A DNA stretch of 64,000 nt from Pseudovibrio sp000156235. GTDB lineage: Bacteria; Pseudomonadota; Alphaproteobacteria; Rhizobiales; Stappiaceae. The first letter of the stretch is position 1. Every line of letters starts with the position of its first letter. The position numbers and the translations under genes are program-made. The stretch spans positions 992,001-1,056,000 of the forward strand of contig NZ_DS996805.1 in assembly GCF_000156235.1 (NCBI RefSeq), written 5' to 3'. Below are positions 16,777-25,529 of this stretch, one piece after another. Under the pieces are notes generated by a model. That model saw nothing but the letters and a program-made list of their open reading frames with translations, ran no database searches and was not told the DNA's origin.

Positions 16777-17418
16777 ATGAAGAAGATTTACGATGATCTG
16801 TGGCAGGTCCCTCTGGAGAAGCGATTTACGACATTGCTCTCCCACGCCTATTTTCTGAAAACACCAGATCGGAACATCCTGATTTCACATTTTGAAAATC
16901 AGGATGTCGCACATCAGTTACGTGAGATGGGCGGCGTTGATGAGCAGTATCTGTCTCACAATCACGAAATCTCAGAGAGTCTCGGAGAGTTGCGTTTCGT
17001 GCTTGGCTCAAAGCTCATCGGGCATGAGAACATTGCCAAGTTCTTTTCTGGTGATGTCGCTCCAGATCGACTTCTTAAAGGCAACGGGCCATTTGCCGGA
17101 GACGACGGATTTCAGGCGCTTTATGCGCCCGGGCATACGGACAACAATCTGTGCTTCTATTATGCCTCGCCCACTGGCAAGAACTACCTGTTTACCGGCG
17201 ATACGATCTATCTGGATAATGGCCGTTTCAGAACGCTGGTGATGACCAGTGATGGGGGTAACAGACAGGAGTTGGTGGCAACATTGCGCAGACTGAGAGA
17301 GCTGCCCGTGGACGTGATCCTTTGCAGCGTTGCCATGGGCCACTATGAGATCGTTGAAGTTACACAGTCTGAATGGCACGACCTGATCGACGAGAAAATC
17401 TGGGAGATCTTGGACTAA
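16777..17418 (+). CDS. metallo-beta-lactamase-fold protein, SoxR target
   Basis: This 213-residue protein has the metallo-beta-lactamase fold. The canonical HxHxDH is only partly kept as SHNHEIS, so the Asp-His half is missing. Later ligands look present: PGHT, FTGDTIY (Asp) and MGHYE (His). It may bind one metal or have altered chemistry. The ATG at 16777 is preceded by AAGGAA. It is expressed from a SoxR-box promoter, suggesting a role against redox-active compounds, quinones or a related stress product. It ends at a strong terminator. I cannot name its substrate. Confidence 0.85.
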   Translation: MKKIYDDLWQVPLEKRFTTLLSHAYFLKTPDRNILISHFENQDVAHQLREMGGVDEQYLSHNHEISESLGELRFVLGSKLIGHENIAKFFSGDVAPDRLLKGNGPFAGDDGFQALYAPGHTDNNLCFYYASPTGKNYLFTGDTIYLDNGRFRTLVMTSDGGNRQELVATLRRLRELPVDVILCSVAMGHYEIVEVTQSEWHDLIDEKIWEILD

Positions 17419-17420
17419 CA

Positions 17421-17450
17421 AAAAAGCCGGAGTGAACCACTCCGGCTTTT
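17421..17450. terminator. bidirectional rho-independent terminator
   Basis: GCCGGAGTG and CACTCCGGC (17426-17434 and 17438-17446) form a perfect 9-bp stem with a 3-base loop, flanked by an A-run on the left and a T-run on the right. It lies between the convergent metallo-hydrolase and sugar-ABC genes and can serve both. Confidence 0.9.
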
Positions 17451-17472
17451 GAACATGCTCTTACCTTTAAAA

Positions 17473-18588
17473 CTACGCGATGCGCATTTCAGAGGATGGA
17501 TCAAACGGGATGGCTTTATCCATGTTGATCGCGAACGGGACGTCCTGACCTGCAGTTACCTGCGCATCAGCCCGCATGCGTGCGTTGCAGTCCTTTCCGC
17601 CCAGAGAAGACATCACGTAGGTGTCTGAGCCCGCTGGTTCGGTGACGATGACGCGGTTGGTGATCTGCTCGATGTGGTTGGCCTTGCGGTCCGCTCCTTC
17701 AGGATCAGTGATCGCTTCTGGGCGGATGCCCAGCACGATTTCCTTCTGATCAAAGCCCTTCAGAGCTTCGGTCGGGTTGGAGAACTTGAGATTCACCTGA
17801 TCGCTCAAACCGGTTGGCAGCTGCGCGAAAATGCCATCGCCGTTGGCGACGACCTTTGCAGGCACCAGGTTCATGCTTGGAGAACCCATAAAGCTTGCCA
17901 CAAACAGGTTCGCAGGCGTGTCATAGATCTCTTTTGGCGTGCCCAACTGCTGTACGTAACCGCCATTCATCACAGCGATGCGCGTGGACAGCGTCATTGC
18001 TTCGATCTGGTCGTGGGTCACGTAAACAATAGTGGTGCCAAGCTTCTGGTGCAGCTTCTTGATCTCAGTGCGCATGTCCACACGCAGCTTTGCATCAAGG
18101 TTGGAAAGCGGCTCATCGAACAGGAAAACGTCCGGATCGCGCACAAGCGCACGGCCCATGGCTACGCGCTGACGCTGACCGCCTGAGAGCTGGCCCGGTT
18201 TACGGTTCAGCAGCTGCTTGATCTGCAGCATTTCAGCGACTTCGTTCATGGACTTGTCGCGCTCAGCCTTGGCAACGCCGTGCATTTCCAGACCGAACGT
18301 GATGTTCTGGCCTACGGTCATGTTTGGATACAGCGCGTAGGACTGGAACACCATGGCGATGTTACGCTTGGACGGGTGGACCCCGTTCATAGTCTGCCCT
18401 TTGATGTCGATGGTGCCGGAGGTGATGTCCTCCAGACCAGCGATCATGTTGAGCAGAGTGGATTTACCGCAACCGGACGGCCCGACGAGAACAAGGAACT
18501 CCCCTTCTTCCACGTCGATATCGATGTTGTGAAGCACCTTTGTAGAGCCGTAAGACTTGGTCGCATTGTTGATTTTCAGAAAGCTCAT
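17473..18588 (-). CDS. sugar ABC transporter ATP-binding protein (UgpC/MalK type)
   Basis: This is the ATPase of a CUT1-family carbohydrate importer, 371 residues. Walker A is GPSGCGKST (near residue 37), the signature is LSGGQRQR, Walker B is VFLFDEP followed by LSNLDAK, and the switch His is in YVTHDQIEAM. The C-terminal third is the regulatory TOBE/OB extension found in MalK and UgpC. It is the last gene of the operon binding protein-permease-permease-ATPase. The dimer would drive the two permeases encoded just upstream. Confidence 0.93.
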   Translation of the reverse strand: MSFLKINNATKSYGSTKVLHNIDIDVEEGEFLVLVGPSGCGKSTLLNMIAGLEDITSGTIDIKGQTMNGVHPSKRNIAMVFQSYALYPNMTVGQNITFGLEMHGVAKAERDKSMNEVAEMLQIKQLLNRKPGQLSGGQRQRVAMGRALVRDPDVFLFDEPLSNLDAKLRVDMRTEIKKLHQKLGTTIVYVTHDQIEAMTLSTRIAVMNGGYVQQLGTPKEIYDTPANLFVASFMGSPSMNLVPAKVVANGDGIFAQLPTGLSDQVNLKFSNPTEALKGFDQKEIVLGIRPEAITDPEGADRKANHIEQITNRVIVTEPAGSDTYVMSSLGGKDCNARMRADAQVTAGQDVPFAINMDKAIPFDPSSEMRIA

Positions 18589-18593
18589 AGTAC

Positions 18594-19475
18594 TTATCCC
18601 TTCACCGATCCGGCCATCAGGCCTCTTACGAAGTAGCGGCCAGCCACGATGTACACGAGCAATGTCGGCAATGCGGCGAGGATCGCTCCGGCAAAATGAA
18701 CGTTATATTCTTTGACGCCCGTTGAAGAGCTGACGAGGTTGTTCAGAGCCACGGTCATTGGCTGACTATCAAGATCCGCAAAGGACGCACCAAACAGGAA
18801 GTCATTCCAGATGTTGGTGAACTGCCAGATGACGGAAACCACGATGATTGGACCTGAACTTGGCAGCATGATGCGCCAGAAGATGCGGAAGAACCCTGCT
18901 CCATCAATCTGTGCTGCGCGGATCAGCTCTGTCGGGAACACCTGATAGTAGTTTCTGAAGTACAGCGTGGTGAAGCCAAGGCCGTAGACCACGTGCACCA
19001 GAACAAGACCCGGTGTAGAACCCGCGATGCCGAGGAAACCAAGCACACGCGCCATTGGGATCAACACGATCTGGAATGGAATGAAGCAGGCAAACAGCAT
19101 CAGACCGAACAGGATGGTATCACCCTTAAAGCGCCACTTGGTCAGCACGTAGCCATTCAAAGCACCCAGAACGGTTGAGATTGCAACTGCCGGGAATACC
19201 ATTTTCAGGGAGTTCCAGAAGTATGGTTTCAAACCTGTTGGCTCAACACCGATCTGCGCGCTGTTCCAGGCTTTGAGCCATGGTTCCAGCGTAAAGGCCT
19301 GAGGCAGCGCCATCATGTTGCCACCCGTGATTTCAGAGAGCGGCTTTACGGAGTTGATGACCATGATGCCGAATGGCAGCAGGTAGAACGTGGCGAACAG
19401 GATCAACATCAGGTAGATGAATGCGCGCGTGATGCGCCCTGTGTTGATGGCATTATCTGTCGAGGCTACGGACAT
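18594..19475 (-). CDS. sugar ABC transporter permease (MalG type)
   Basis: This is an inner-membrane permease of a CUT1 importer, 293 residues with six membrane segments. The EAA-loop that contacts the ATPase is around ELIRAAQIDGAGFFRIFWRI. The start ATG at 19475 overlaps the stop of the MalF-type gene by one base (TAATG). It pairs with that permease. Resemblance of the whole set to GtsABC glucose/mannose importers of pseudomonads is from memory. Confidence 0.92.
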   Translation of the reverse strand: MSVASTDNAINTGRITRAFIYLMLILFATFYLLPFGIMVINSVKPLSEITGGNMMALPQAFTLEPWLKAWNSAQIGVEPTGLKPYFWNSLKMVFPAVAISTVLGALNGYVLTKWRFKGDTILFGLMLFACFIPFQIVLIPMARVLGFLGIAGSTPGLVLVHVVYGLGFTTLYFRNYYQVFPTELIRAAQIDGAGFFRIFWRIMLPSSGPIIVVSVIWQFTNIWNDFLFGASFADLDSQPMTVALNNLVSSSTGVKEYNVHFAGAILAALPTLLVYIVAGRYFVRGLMAGSVKG

Positions 19476-20416
19476 TATTTTTTCTCCCGCAGTTCGGCAT
19501 AGAGGTACGGCACCATGATCGCGGCAATGGTCATAAGCATGATAACAGCGGAGCTGGCACCGATACCCATCTGGTTGCGCGTGAAGGTGTACGAGTACAT
19601 GAAGGTCGCTGGCACCTCAGTAGCGCGGCCAGGCCCACCACCAGTCAATGCCACGACAAGGTCGTAGGACTTGATGGCGAGGTGTGACAGGATCACAAAG
19701 GCTGACAGGAATGCCGGACGCAGCTGCGGAATGATGATGCGGCGGTACATGTTCCAGTTGGACGCACCGTCGATCTGAGCTGCTTTGAGGATCTCATTAT
19801 CGATGCCGCGTAGACCAGCAAGGAACATGGCCATCACAAAGCCGGATGTTTGCCAGACCGCAGCAATCACAACGGTGTAGATTGCAAAGTCGCGGTTTTT
19901 GATCCAGTCGAACTCGAAGCTTTCCCAGCCCCACAGGTGCATGGTGTGCTCAAGGCCGATGCCCGGATCGAGGAACCATTTCCATGCCGTACCTGTCACG
20001 ATGAAGCTGAGCGCCATCGGATACAGGAAGATTGGACGCAAGAAGCCCTCACCGCGGATCTTCTGGTCCAGAAAAATCGCAAGGCTCAAGCCGATGGCTG
20101 TACAGATTGCGATGTACAGACCGGCGAAGATGCCGAGGTTTTTGATGGCAATGGACCAATGCCGCAGCTGGAATAGCTTTTCATAGTTCTCCAGCCCTAC
20201 CCAATCGTAAACCGGCAGGATGCGGCTTCCTGTGAAGGAGAGATATACGGAGAAAATGATAAATCCATAGACAAAGACCAAGATCAGAGCCAAGGAGGGT
20301 GATAGCACCAGTTTTGGAATGAGATTTTGGAGTCTTGTCCGCAGGTCCGGTTTTACTGCCGTTGGCGCTTGGTAGTCAGCGGCCATGGCAACGGATGAAG
20401 TGGTCTGGTCGACCAT
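19475..20416 (-). CDS. sugar ABC transporter permease (MalF type)
   Basis: This is the partner permease, 313 residues, with an N-terminal cytoplasmic stretch of about 35 residues and then six or so membrane segments. The EAA-loop reads ILKAAQIDGASNWNMYRRIIIPQL. It follows the binding-protein gene after a 67-base gap that holds a strong stem-loop. Start ATG at 20416. Function follows from family and operon: substrate passage across the inner membrane. Confidence 0.92.
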   Translation of the reverse strand: MVDQTTSSVAMAADYQAPTAVKPDLRTRLQNLIPKLVLSPSLALILVFVYGFIIFSVYLSFTGSRILPVYDWVGLENYEKLFQLRHWSIAIKNLGIFAGLYIAICTAIGLSLAIFLDQKIRGEGFLRPIFLYPMALSFIVTGTAWKWFLDPGIGLEHTMHLWGWESFEFDWIKNRDFAIYTVVIAAVWQTSGFVMAMFLAGLRGIDNEILKAAQIDGASNWNMYRRIIIPQLRPAFLSAFVILSHLAIKSYDLVVALTGGGPGRATEVPATFMYSYTFTRNQMGIGASSAVIMLMTIAAIMVPYLYAELREKK

Positions 20417-20454
20417 GATCCCTGCCCCCAGATATTATGTTGTTTTTTCGAAAA

Positions 20455-20476
20455 TGGGGCCGACGCATCGGCCCCA
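20455..20476 (-). terminator. intercistronic stem-loop after the sugar-binding-protein gene
   Basis: TGGGGCCGA (20455-20463) and TCGGCCCCA (20468-20476) are perfect 9-base arms with a 4-base loop. On the minus strand TTTTCG follows the stem. It lies between the binding-protein and permease genes and likely stabilises or partly terminates the message, giving more binding protein than permease. Confidence 0.75.
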
Positions 20477-20483
20477 CTTAAAA

Positions 20484-21734
20484 TTACTTCGCGATGGAGA
20501 CAGCGTCTACCAGCTCTTCAACAGCAGTAGCGGAGTCGTACTCACCGTTAAAGTGTGCAGTTACAACGTCATAAATGGCGTTTTTCACGGATGCTGGTGC
20601 AGAGTGGCCATGCGCCATGGAACCGAAGAGGTTACCGCTTGCTGCAGCTGCTGCCAGATCTTTCATGCCCTGTTTTGCACATGCATCAAACGCTTCGTCA
20701 GAAACGTCGGTACGTGCTGGAACAGAACCCTTCACTACGTTAAACGCAGACTGGAAGGTTGGAGAAAGGATCGCGCTTGCCAGAGCTGCCTGCTCTTTGG
20801 ACACTTCACCGCCCTGATCGAACATTGCGAACTGGTCAGCGTTGAAGGTGACCTGGTTCTGCGTGCCTGGGAAGCGGAAACAGAGGAAGTCTTCGCCTGG
20901 CTTTTTGCCAGCGCCGAGGAACTCACCTTTTGCCCAGTCACCCATCATCTGGAAACCAGCTTCGCCGTTGATGACCATTGCAGTTGCAAGGTTCCAGTCA
21001 CGACCGGAGAAGTTTTCGTCAACGTTTGCGCGCAGGACAGCCATGCGATCAAACGCTTCTTTCATGGTGTCAGAACCAAGAGCAGCTTCGTCCAGATCGA
21101 TGAATGCAGCTTTATAGAAGTCTGCGCCACCGGTGCTCATGACGATTGCGTCGAACAGGGTTGCGTCCTGCCAAGCCTGACCGCCGTGTGCGAGTGGTGT
21201 TACGCCAGCTGCTTTCAGCTTATCAAGCGCTGCGGTGAACTCTTCCCAAGTGGTTGGAGCTGCAATGCCGTGCTTGTCCAGCACTGCTTTGTTTGCCCAT
21301 ACCCAGTTGGTGGAGTGTACGTTTACTGGCGCGGAGATCCACTTGCCATCGTACTTCGCAAAACGCTGAAGAGCAGCAGGAACAACTTTGTCCCAGCCTT
21401 CTTTTGCAGCAACTGCGTTCAGGTCAGCCAAAGCGCCTTCTTTCGCCCAGTCCTGGATGTCGAAACCGAGCATCTGAACTGCAGTTGGCGCGTTGCCAGC
21501 TGTAACGCGTGCACGCAGAACGGTCATTGCGGATTCACCGCCGCCGCCTGCTACAGGCATATCAGCCCAACCGATGCCCTGAGATTCCAAGTCTTTCTTC
21601 AGTACGTTCAGCGCAGCCGCTTCACCGCCTGAAGTCCACCAGTGCAGAACTTCCACGTCTGCCGCTACGGATGTGGTTGCTGTTGCAGCCAGCAGTGCCA
21701 GAGCGGATGTGGTTTTCACTAGTAGTTTGTGCAT
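20484..21734 (-). CDS. sugar ABC transporter substrate-binding protein (GtsA-like)
   Basis: This is the periplasmic receptor of the CUT1 importer. From the ATG at 21734 (GGGAGG six bases upstream) it has 416 residues, with a signal peptide MHKLLVKTTSALALLAATAT and cleavage near SVAA. The mature N-terminus ADVEVLHWWTSGGEAAAL is characteristic of glucose/mannose-binding proteins of the GtsA type; later NVHSTNWVWANK and GDWAKGEF are also typical. First gene of the operon, divergent from the LacI regulator. The exact sugar is inferred from resemblance. Confidence 0.92.
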   Translation of the reverse strand: MHKLLVKTTSALALLAATATTSVAADVEVLHWWTSGGEAAALNVLKKDLESQGIGWADMPVAGGGGESAMTVLRARVTAGNAPTAVQMLGFDIQDWAKEGALADLNAVAAKEGWDKVVPAALQRFAKYDGKWISAPVNVHSTNWVWANKAVLDKHGIAAPTTWEEFTAALDKLKAAGVTPLAHGGQAWQDATLFDAIVMSTGGADFYKAAFIDLDEAALGSDTMKEAFDRMAVLRANVDENFSGRDWNLATAMVINGEAGFQMMGDWAKGEFLGAGKKPGEDFLCFRFPGTQNQVTFNADQFAMFDQGGEVSKEQAALASAILSPTFQSAFNVVKGSVPARTDVSDEAFDACAKQGMKDLAAAAASGNLFGSMAHGHSAPASVKNAIYDVVTAHFNGEYDSATAVEELVDAVSIAK

Positions 21735-21792
21735 GTGTTGCCTCCCGATCACAACTTAAAATTTCTACACAAAAATACGACTAACATAGTAC

Positions 21793-21806
21793 TTATAACG
21801 TTACAA
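21793..21806. promoter_or_regulatory. LacI-type operator candidate
   Basis: TTATAACGTTACAA is a 14-base palindrome with a single mismatched pair around a central ACGT, as LacI/GalR proteins prefer. It lies 59 bases upstream of the binding-protein start, between that gene and the divergent lacI-type gene. A half-site CGTTATAA recurs at 21893-21900, close to the regulator start. Confidence 0.6.
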
Positions 21807-21940
21807 ATATCGGATCTGTCAATGCCAAAAGTGAAGCCATTGACTTGAATGATCTTTTTTGTATCAAATGCTACTCACTGAATTTGTTGCATCGTTATAA
21901 TGAAGATCTGACTGACTTACGGTAGGTAAACTGGTTTCAT

Positions 21941-22993
21941 ATGCCGACGAAAAAACCAACAATTTCCTCCTCTCACTCCGCTTCGAAACCGACGCAGAAG
22001 ACAATTGCGGAAATCACCGGCCTTGCGGTGACAACTGTCTCGCGGGCGCTTCAGGGGGATGAAAAGATTGCACAGGCAACCCGCCTGCGCGTAAGTAAAG
22101 TTGCTGAAGAAATCGGCTATGTTCCTGATCGCGCCGCTCAAAGGTTGCGTACGGGCAAGACCAAAGTTGTTTCGCTGATTCTCGATCCACACAACGAAAT
22201 CCTTGGGTTTGGGAACTCCCTGATCACCGGTGTGGCTCATGCTTTGGCGGGGACGGATTATCATTTGAACGTGACACCGCAGTTTCTTGGCGGTGACCCG
22301 ATTGAGCCGGTTGAGTACATCGTGCGCAATAAGCTGGCGGACGGAATCATCTTCTCACGGACGCGCCCTTTTGATGAGCGGGTGCGGTTTCTGCGGGAGC
22401 GCAGTTTTCCGTTCACCACGCATGGACGGACTGAATTCGGTTATCAGCACTCCTACGTTGACTATGACAACGAGAAGTTTGCCTACGAGTCCGTGCTGCG
22501 ATTGATGCAGAAAGGACGGCGGCGGATTTGCATTATCCTGCCCCCTAACCAGTTCACGTTCCACCAGCATCTGAACTACGGCTATATGCGCGCCATCCGT
22601 CAGGAAGGGCTGCAGAGCTATATTCCGGGTGGGATCAGTCTGGATTCGGATATGCCGGAAGTGTTTGAGTGGGCGAAGAACATCGCCAGCTCACCGGAAG
22701 CGCCTGATGGGTTCATCTGTCCGGGTGAAACATCATTCCTTGCGATTGCGAACGGTTATCGTCAGGCCGGGAAAGCGCGTGGGTTGGATTTTGATGCGGT
22801 GGTGAAGTCAAGTTCGCAGACGCTGCATCAGATTGATCCGCACATCGACAACATCAGTGAAGACATTCAGGAAGCTGGCGTTCTGCTGGGTACCAACCTG
22901 CTGAAAACCATGGAACATCCGGATGGCCCGTTTGAGCAGACCATCCAGGATCCGGATATCACTTTCCCGTCTCTCAAGTCCTTTCAGGACTGA
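21941..22993 (+). CDS. LacI family transcriptional regulator
   Basis: This is a sugar-responsive repressor of 350 residues. The N-terminal helix-turn-helix is KTIAEITGLAVTTVSRALQGDEKI and the hinge helix lies around VPDRAAQRLRTGKTKVVSLI. The rest is a periplasmic-binding-protein-like effector domain. A basic, Ser-rich tail of about 20 residues precedes the helix-turn-helix. It faces away from the sugar ABC operon and shares its intergenic region with the operator at 21793, so it most likely controls that operon. Resembles AglR-type regulators; the effector is unknown. Confidence 0.92.
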   Translation: MPTKKPTISSSHSASKPTQKTIAEITGLAVTTVSRALQGDEKIAQATRLRVSKVAEEIGYVPDRAAQRLRTGKTKVVSLILDPHNEILGFGNSLITGVAHALAGTDYHLNVTPQFLGGDPIEPVEYIVRNKLADGIIFSRTRPFDERVRFLRERSFPFTTHGRTEFGYQHSYVDYDNEKFAYESVLRLMQKGRRRICIILPPNQFTFHQHLNYGYMRAIRQEGLQSYIPGGISLDSDMPEVFEWAKNIASSPEAPDGFICPGETSFLAIANGYRQAGKARGLDFDAVVKSSSQTLHQIDPHIDNISEDIQEAGVLLGTNLLKTMEHPDGPFEQTIQDPDITFPSLKSFQD

Positions 22994-22996
22994 GAT

Positions 22997-23689
22997 TCAG
23001 GAGGCGACTTTCGACGTTTCTTCTTCAATCCAAAGATCGTGACTTTCAGGATAGGTGAAGCCTGTTTCAGCGGCCAGTTGCTTTAGGAAGCCGATCATGT
23101 AGTCGGTGCGTTCGCGCGCGACTTCGCAGCCTTCCTTGGTCTGCATGGTTTTATGCAGTTTCAGGAGCTTCAGGGCGAAGTGATCGACACCGAAGGCCTT
23201 GTCATCAAGCTCACGCTCACTGGCGAACAGATCACCACCATGGAACAGGTTGGAGTTCATGGTTTTAGCGATGTAGAACGTGCGCGCGATACCAATAGCA
23301 CCGAGGGATTCCAGACGATCTGCATCTTGCAGAATCTTGGCTTCGATGGTTTGTGGCTCGATTTCCGCTGAGAAGCTGTGCGCTTCGATCGCGTGTTTGA
23401 TCCGTTCGATTTTATCAGCAGCTACGTCGAGTTCCTGAAGGATCGGCTCAGCTGCGTCTGCGGACAGTTTGGAGGCTTTTGCACGGTCCGGGGAGTTCTT
23501 GGGAACGTTGACCAGATCATGCAAATAGGCCGCAGCGACAAGTACTTCCTCGTCCCCTTCGCCGCGGCGTGCAGCGATATCCAGCGCAGCTAGTTTTACA
23601 CGGCGGGCGTGGTAGAGATCATGACTGGCATCATCACTCTGATCATGCGCTTTCAGCGCGGCTTCCAACTTCTTTTCGAACTCAATCAT
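22997..23689 (-). CDS. HD-domain phosphohydrolase
   Basis: This 230-residue protein has the HD metal-dependent phosphohydrolase fold. Metal ligands are visible as H in HDLYHARRV, the doublet in AAYLHDL, and Asp in LQDADRLES. Similar proteins (YedJ-like) act on nucleotides, but the substrate is not readable. It is convergent with the LacI gene, with only three bases between the stops. There is no operon partner, and no link to the neighbours can be argued. Confidence 0.85.
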   Translation of the reverse strand: MIEFEKKLEAALKAHDQSDDASHDLYHARRVKLAALDIAARRGEGDEEVLVAAAYLHDLVNVPKNSPDRAKASKLSADAAEPILQELDVAADKIERIKHAIEAHSFSAEIEPQTIEAKILQDADRLESLGAIGIARTFYIAKTMNSNLFHGGDLFASERELDDKAFGVDHFALKLLKLHKTMQTKEGCEVARERTDYMIGFLKQLAAETGFTYPESHDLWIEEETSKVAS

Positions 23690-23841
23690 CGGAACTCACT
23701 TTTGCAAAATGAGCCCGAAACCTACGTCAGGTCAGTGTGCATTTCGAGGCTAAACTAACCTGATCCCCCGACAAATTTTCGCGAGGTCCGAGAGACGCCA
23801 AAGTCGATATTGTGCATGATACACCAAGGTACCAGGCGCCT

Positions 23842-25338
23842 TCATTCCTCTTCTTTGGCGTTGGCGGCGTAGTTCATGACGTTGAAGATGTAGTTCTGCT
23901 CAATTGTACCATCAAACAGGTGCGCCCACGGGCCTTTGGCATAGACAGCAACATCCGTTCCCGCATGCGTTTCCTTGTCCAGCGGAAGCAGCGATTGCTG
24001 TTTGTAGTCCGGATCCAGCGCTTCTTCCTGAGAGACAACAGGACGTGTGCCAAACCAGTTGTTTTCTTCTGTCAGAATGGAGCCTGTGCCGTTCAAGTAA
24101 CCTGCAACAGTGAAGGGCTTGCCATCCAGCCCCAGAAGCATTTCATCAGTGTGTTTGACGCCGTTGTTGTCGATGCCCATGCACAGGCCGTTGATGGGTG
24201 ACCCACGTCCACAATAGCCATTGAAGGAAAGTGTATGAGCATGGTCCGCTGTCACGATGATCAGCGTATCCTGATCACTGGTCATCTGCTCAGCCATAGC
24301 TACAGCCTCTGCAAAAGCAACGCCGTCCGTCAGCGCCCGGAAGAGGTTTCCGGCATGGTTGGCATGGTCAACACGGCCTCCTTCCACCAGCATATAGAAG
24401 CCATTTTCGTTATCTTGCAGCGATTCAATGGTCAGTTTCACCATTTCTGCGAGGGATGGCTGGTCTTTTCGATCATAGTCGTAATCCATGTGACCTGAGC
24501 TAAAAACACCAAGCACTGGCTTGCCAGCTGAGGGATCAAGTTCGCTGAAGGACTTCTCATCCCAGACATAGGTGGCGCCAAACTCTTTGGCTTCGTCAAT
24601 GAGATTGCGGCCATCTCTGCGGTTTCTATCTTTGCTGTCTTTGTCTGTCGCCGTTTCAGGGAGCATGTGGCGGCGCCCTCCTCCCATAGCGATGTCGATG
24701 GTGCCGTTTTTGATCTGATCCAGCAGCTGTACAGCGATATCTGGAACATCACAGCCGTCCGGCACGCTGGCATCATCCTCATAACGCCTTGAGGCTACGT
24801 GAGCATAAGCTGAGGCTGGAGTTGCATCTGTCAGGCTGGCCGTCGTGATGATGCCGACAGCTTTGCCTTGGGCAGCCAGAACCTCTGCAATTGTCGCGAC
24901 ACTGCCCGCTTTCACTGCCGAGCAATCGGCAAAGTTCACTGTTTCATCGACACCCAGCACACCGGATTTGGTTTTGACCCCTGAGTGAAAGGCCGTTCCC
25001 GTTCCAGCTGAATCTGGTGATTGCGCATTGACGTTGTAGGTTTTGACCAGTGCGCTGTGAGGAAAGGCCTCCTGAGGCAGAACGTTTTCTTCCCCCAGCA
25101 AACCGTTTTGCTGACCCTGAAAGATGCGTGTGGCGTAGTTGGTTGCGATGCCGTTGCCATCCGCAATCATCAGAATGATGTTTTTAGCTGGCTTTGTGAT
25201 GGGTTGCTGAGCCAGTTTACTCTGGATTTCAGCTTCTGCTGCTTCAAACCATCGATTGTTTTTTTGAGGAAAATCAGGCTCTGCCCAAGCCAGAGCGGTG
25301 GAACAGGTCAACAGGACCGCAGCAAGTGGCACTCTCAT
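23842..25338 (-). CDS. phoA: alkaline phosphatase (PhoA family)
   Basis: This is a secreted alkaline phosphatase of 498 residues with a signal peptide (MRVPLAAVLLTCSTALAWA). Metal and active-site motifs are IILMIADGNG (first Asp), SPDSAGTGTAFHSG (nucleophile Ser after Asp), EGGRVDHANHAGN and TADHAHT. It releases phosphate from phosphomonoesters in the periplasm. The upstream region contains an extended inverted repeat at 25385-25426; I saw no convincing PhoB box. It is divergent from the DUF3422 gene. Confidence 0.92.
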   Translation of the reverse strand: MRVPLAAVLLTCSTALAWAEPDFPQKNNRWFEAAEAEIQSKLAQQPITKPAKNIILMIADGNGIATNYATRIFQGQQNGLLGEENVLPQEAFPHSALVKTYNVNAQSPDSAGTGTAFHSGVKTKSGVLGVDETVNFADCSAVKAGSVATIAEVLAAQGKAVGIITTASLTDATPASAYAHVASRRYEDDASVPDGCDVPDIAVQLLDQIKNGTIDIAMGGGRRHMLPETATDKDSKDRNRRDGRNLIDEAKEFGATYVWDEKSFSELDPSAGKPVLGVFSSGHMDYDYDRKDQPSLAEMVKLTIESLQDNENGFYMLVEGGRVDHANHAGNLFRALTDGVAFAEAVAMAEQMTSDQDTLIIVTADHAHTLSFNGYCGRGSPINGLCMGIDNNGVKHTDEMLLGLDGKPFTVAGYLNGTGSILTEENNWFGTRPVVSQEEALDPDYKQQSLLPLDKETHAGTDVAVYAKGPWAHLFDGTIEQNYIFNVMNYAANAKEEE

Positions 25339-25384
25339 ATTCAGCCCTCAACAGGTGTTATTTTGGGCGCAGTGTGTAGTTTAC

Positions 25385-25426
25385 AAGTCTTAGAGTTCAC
25401 TGTGATGAACCCTAAGAATTCGACTT
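25385..25426. repeat. extended imperfect inverted repeat, operator candidate
   Basis: The core GTTCA-CTGTGA-TGAAC (25395-25410) is a perfect 5-base-arm inverted repeat. It is nested in a longer one: AAGTC-TTAG on the left (25385-25393) matches CTAA (25412-25415) and GACTT (25422-25426) on the right, with six extra bases (GAATTC) in the right arm. It lies between the divergent phosphatase and DUF3422 genes, where a regulator of either could bind. Confidence 0.5.
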
Positions 25427-25529
25427 AGATTTCATATTGTTTGCAACGACTGCCCTGCGACAATCGCGCGCAATACGTAATTTTATGTAGATCGCAAAAG
25501 CAGTCTACTTCACACTCAACCTTTCGGGC

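Noticed and set aside
20385..21632. Long plus-strand open frame (415 codons) over the sugar-binding-protein gene
   Set aside because: It is antisense to a gene with clear signal peptide and family motifs; its Cys-rich product has no recognisable pattern.
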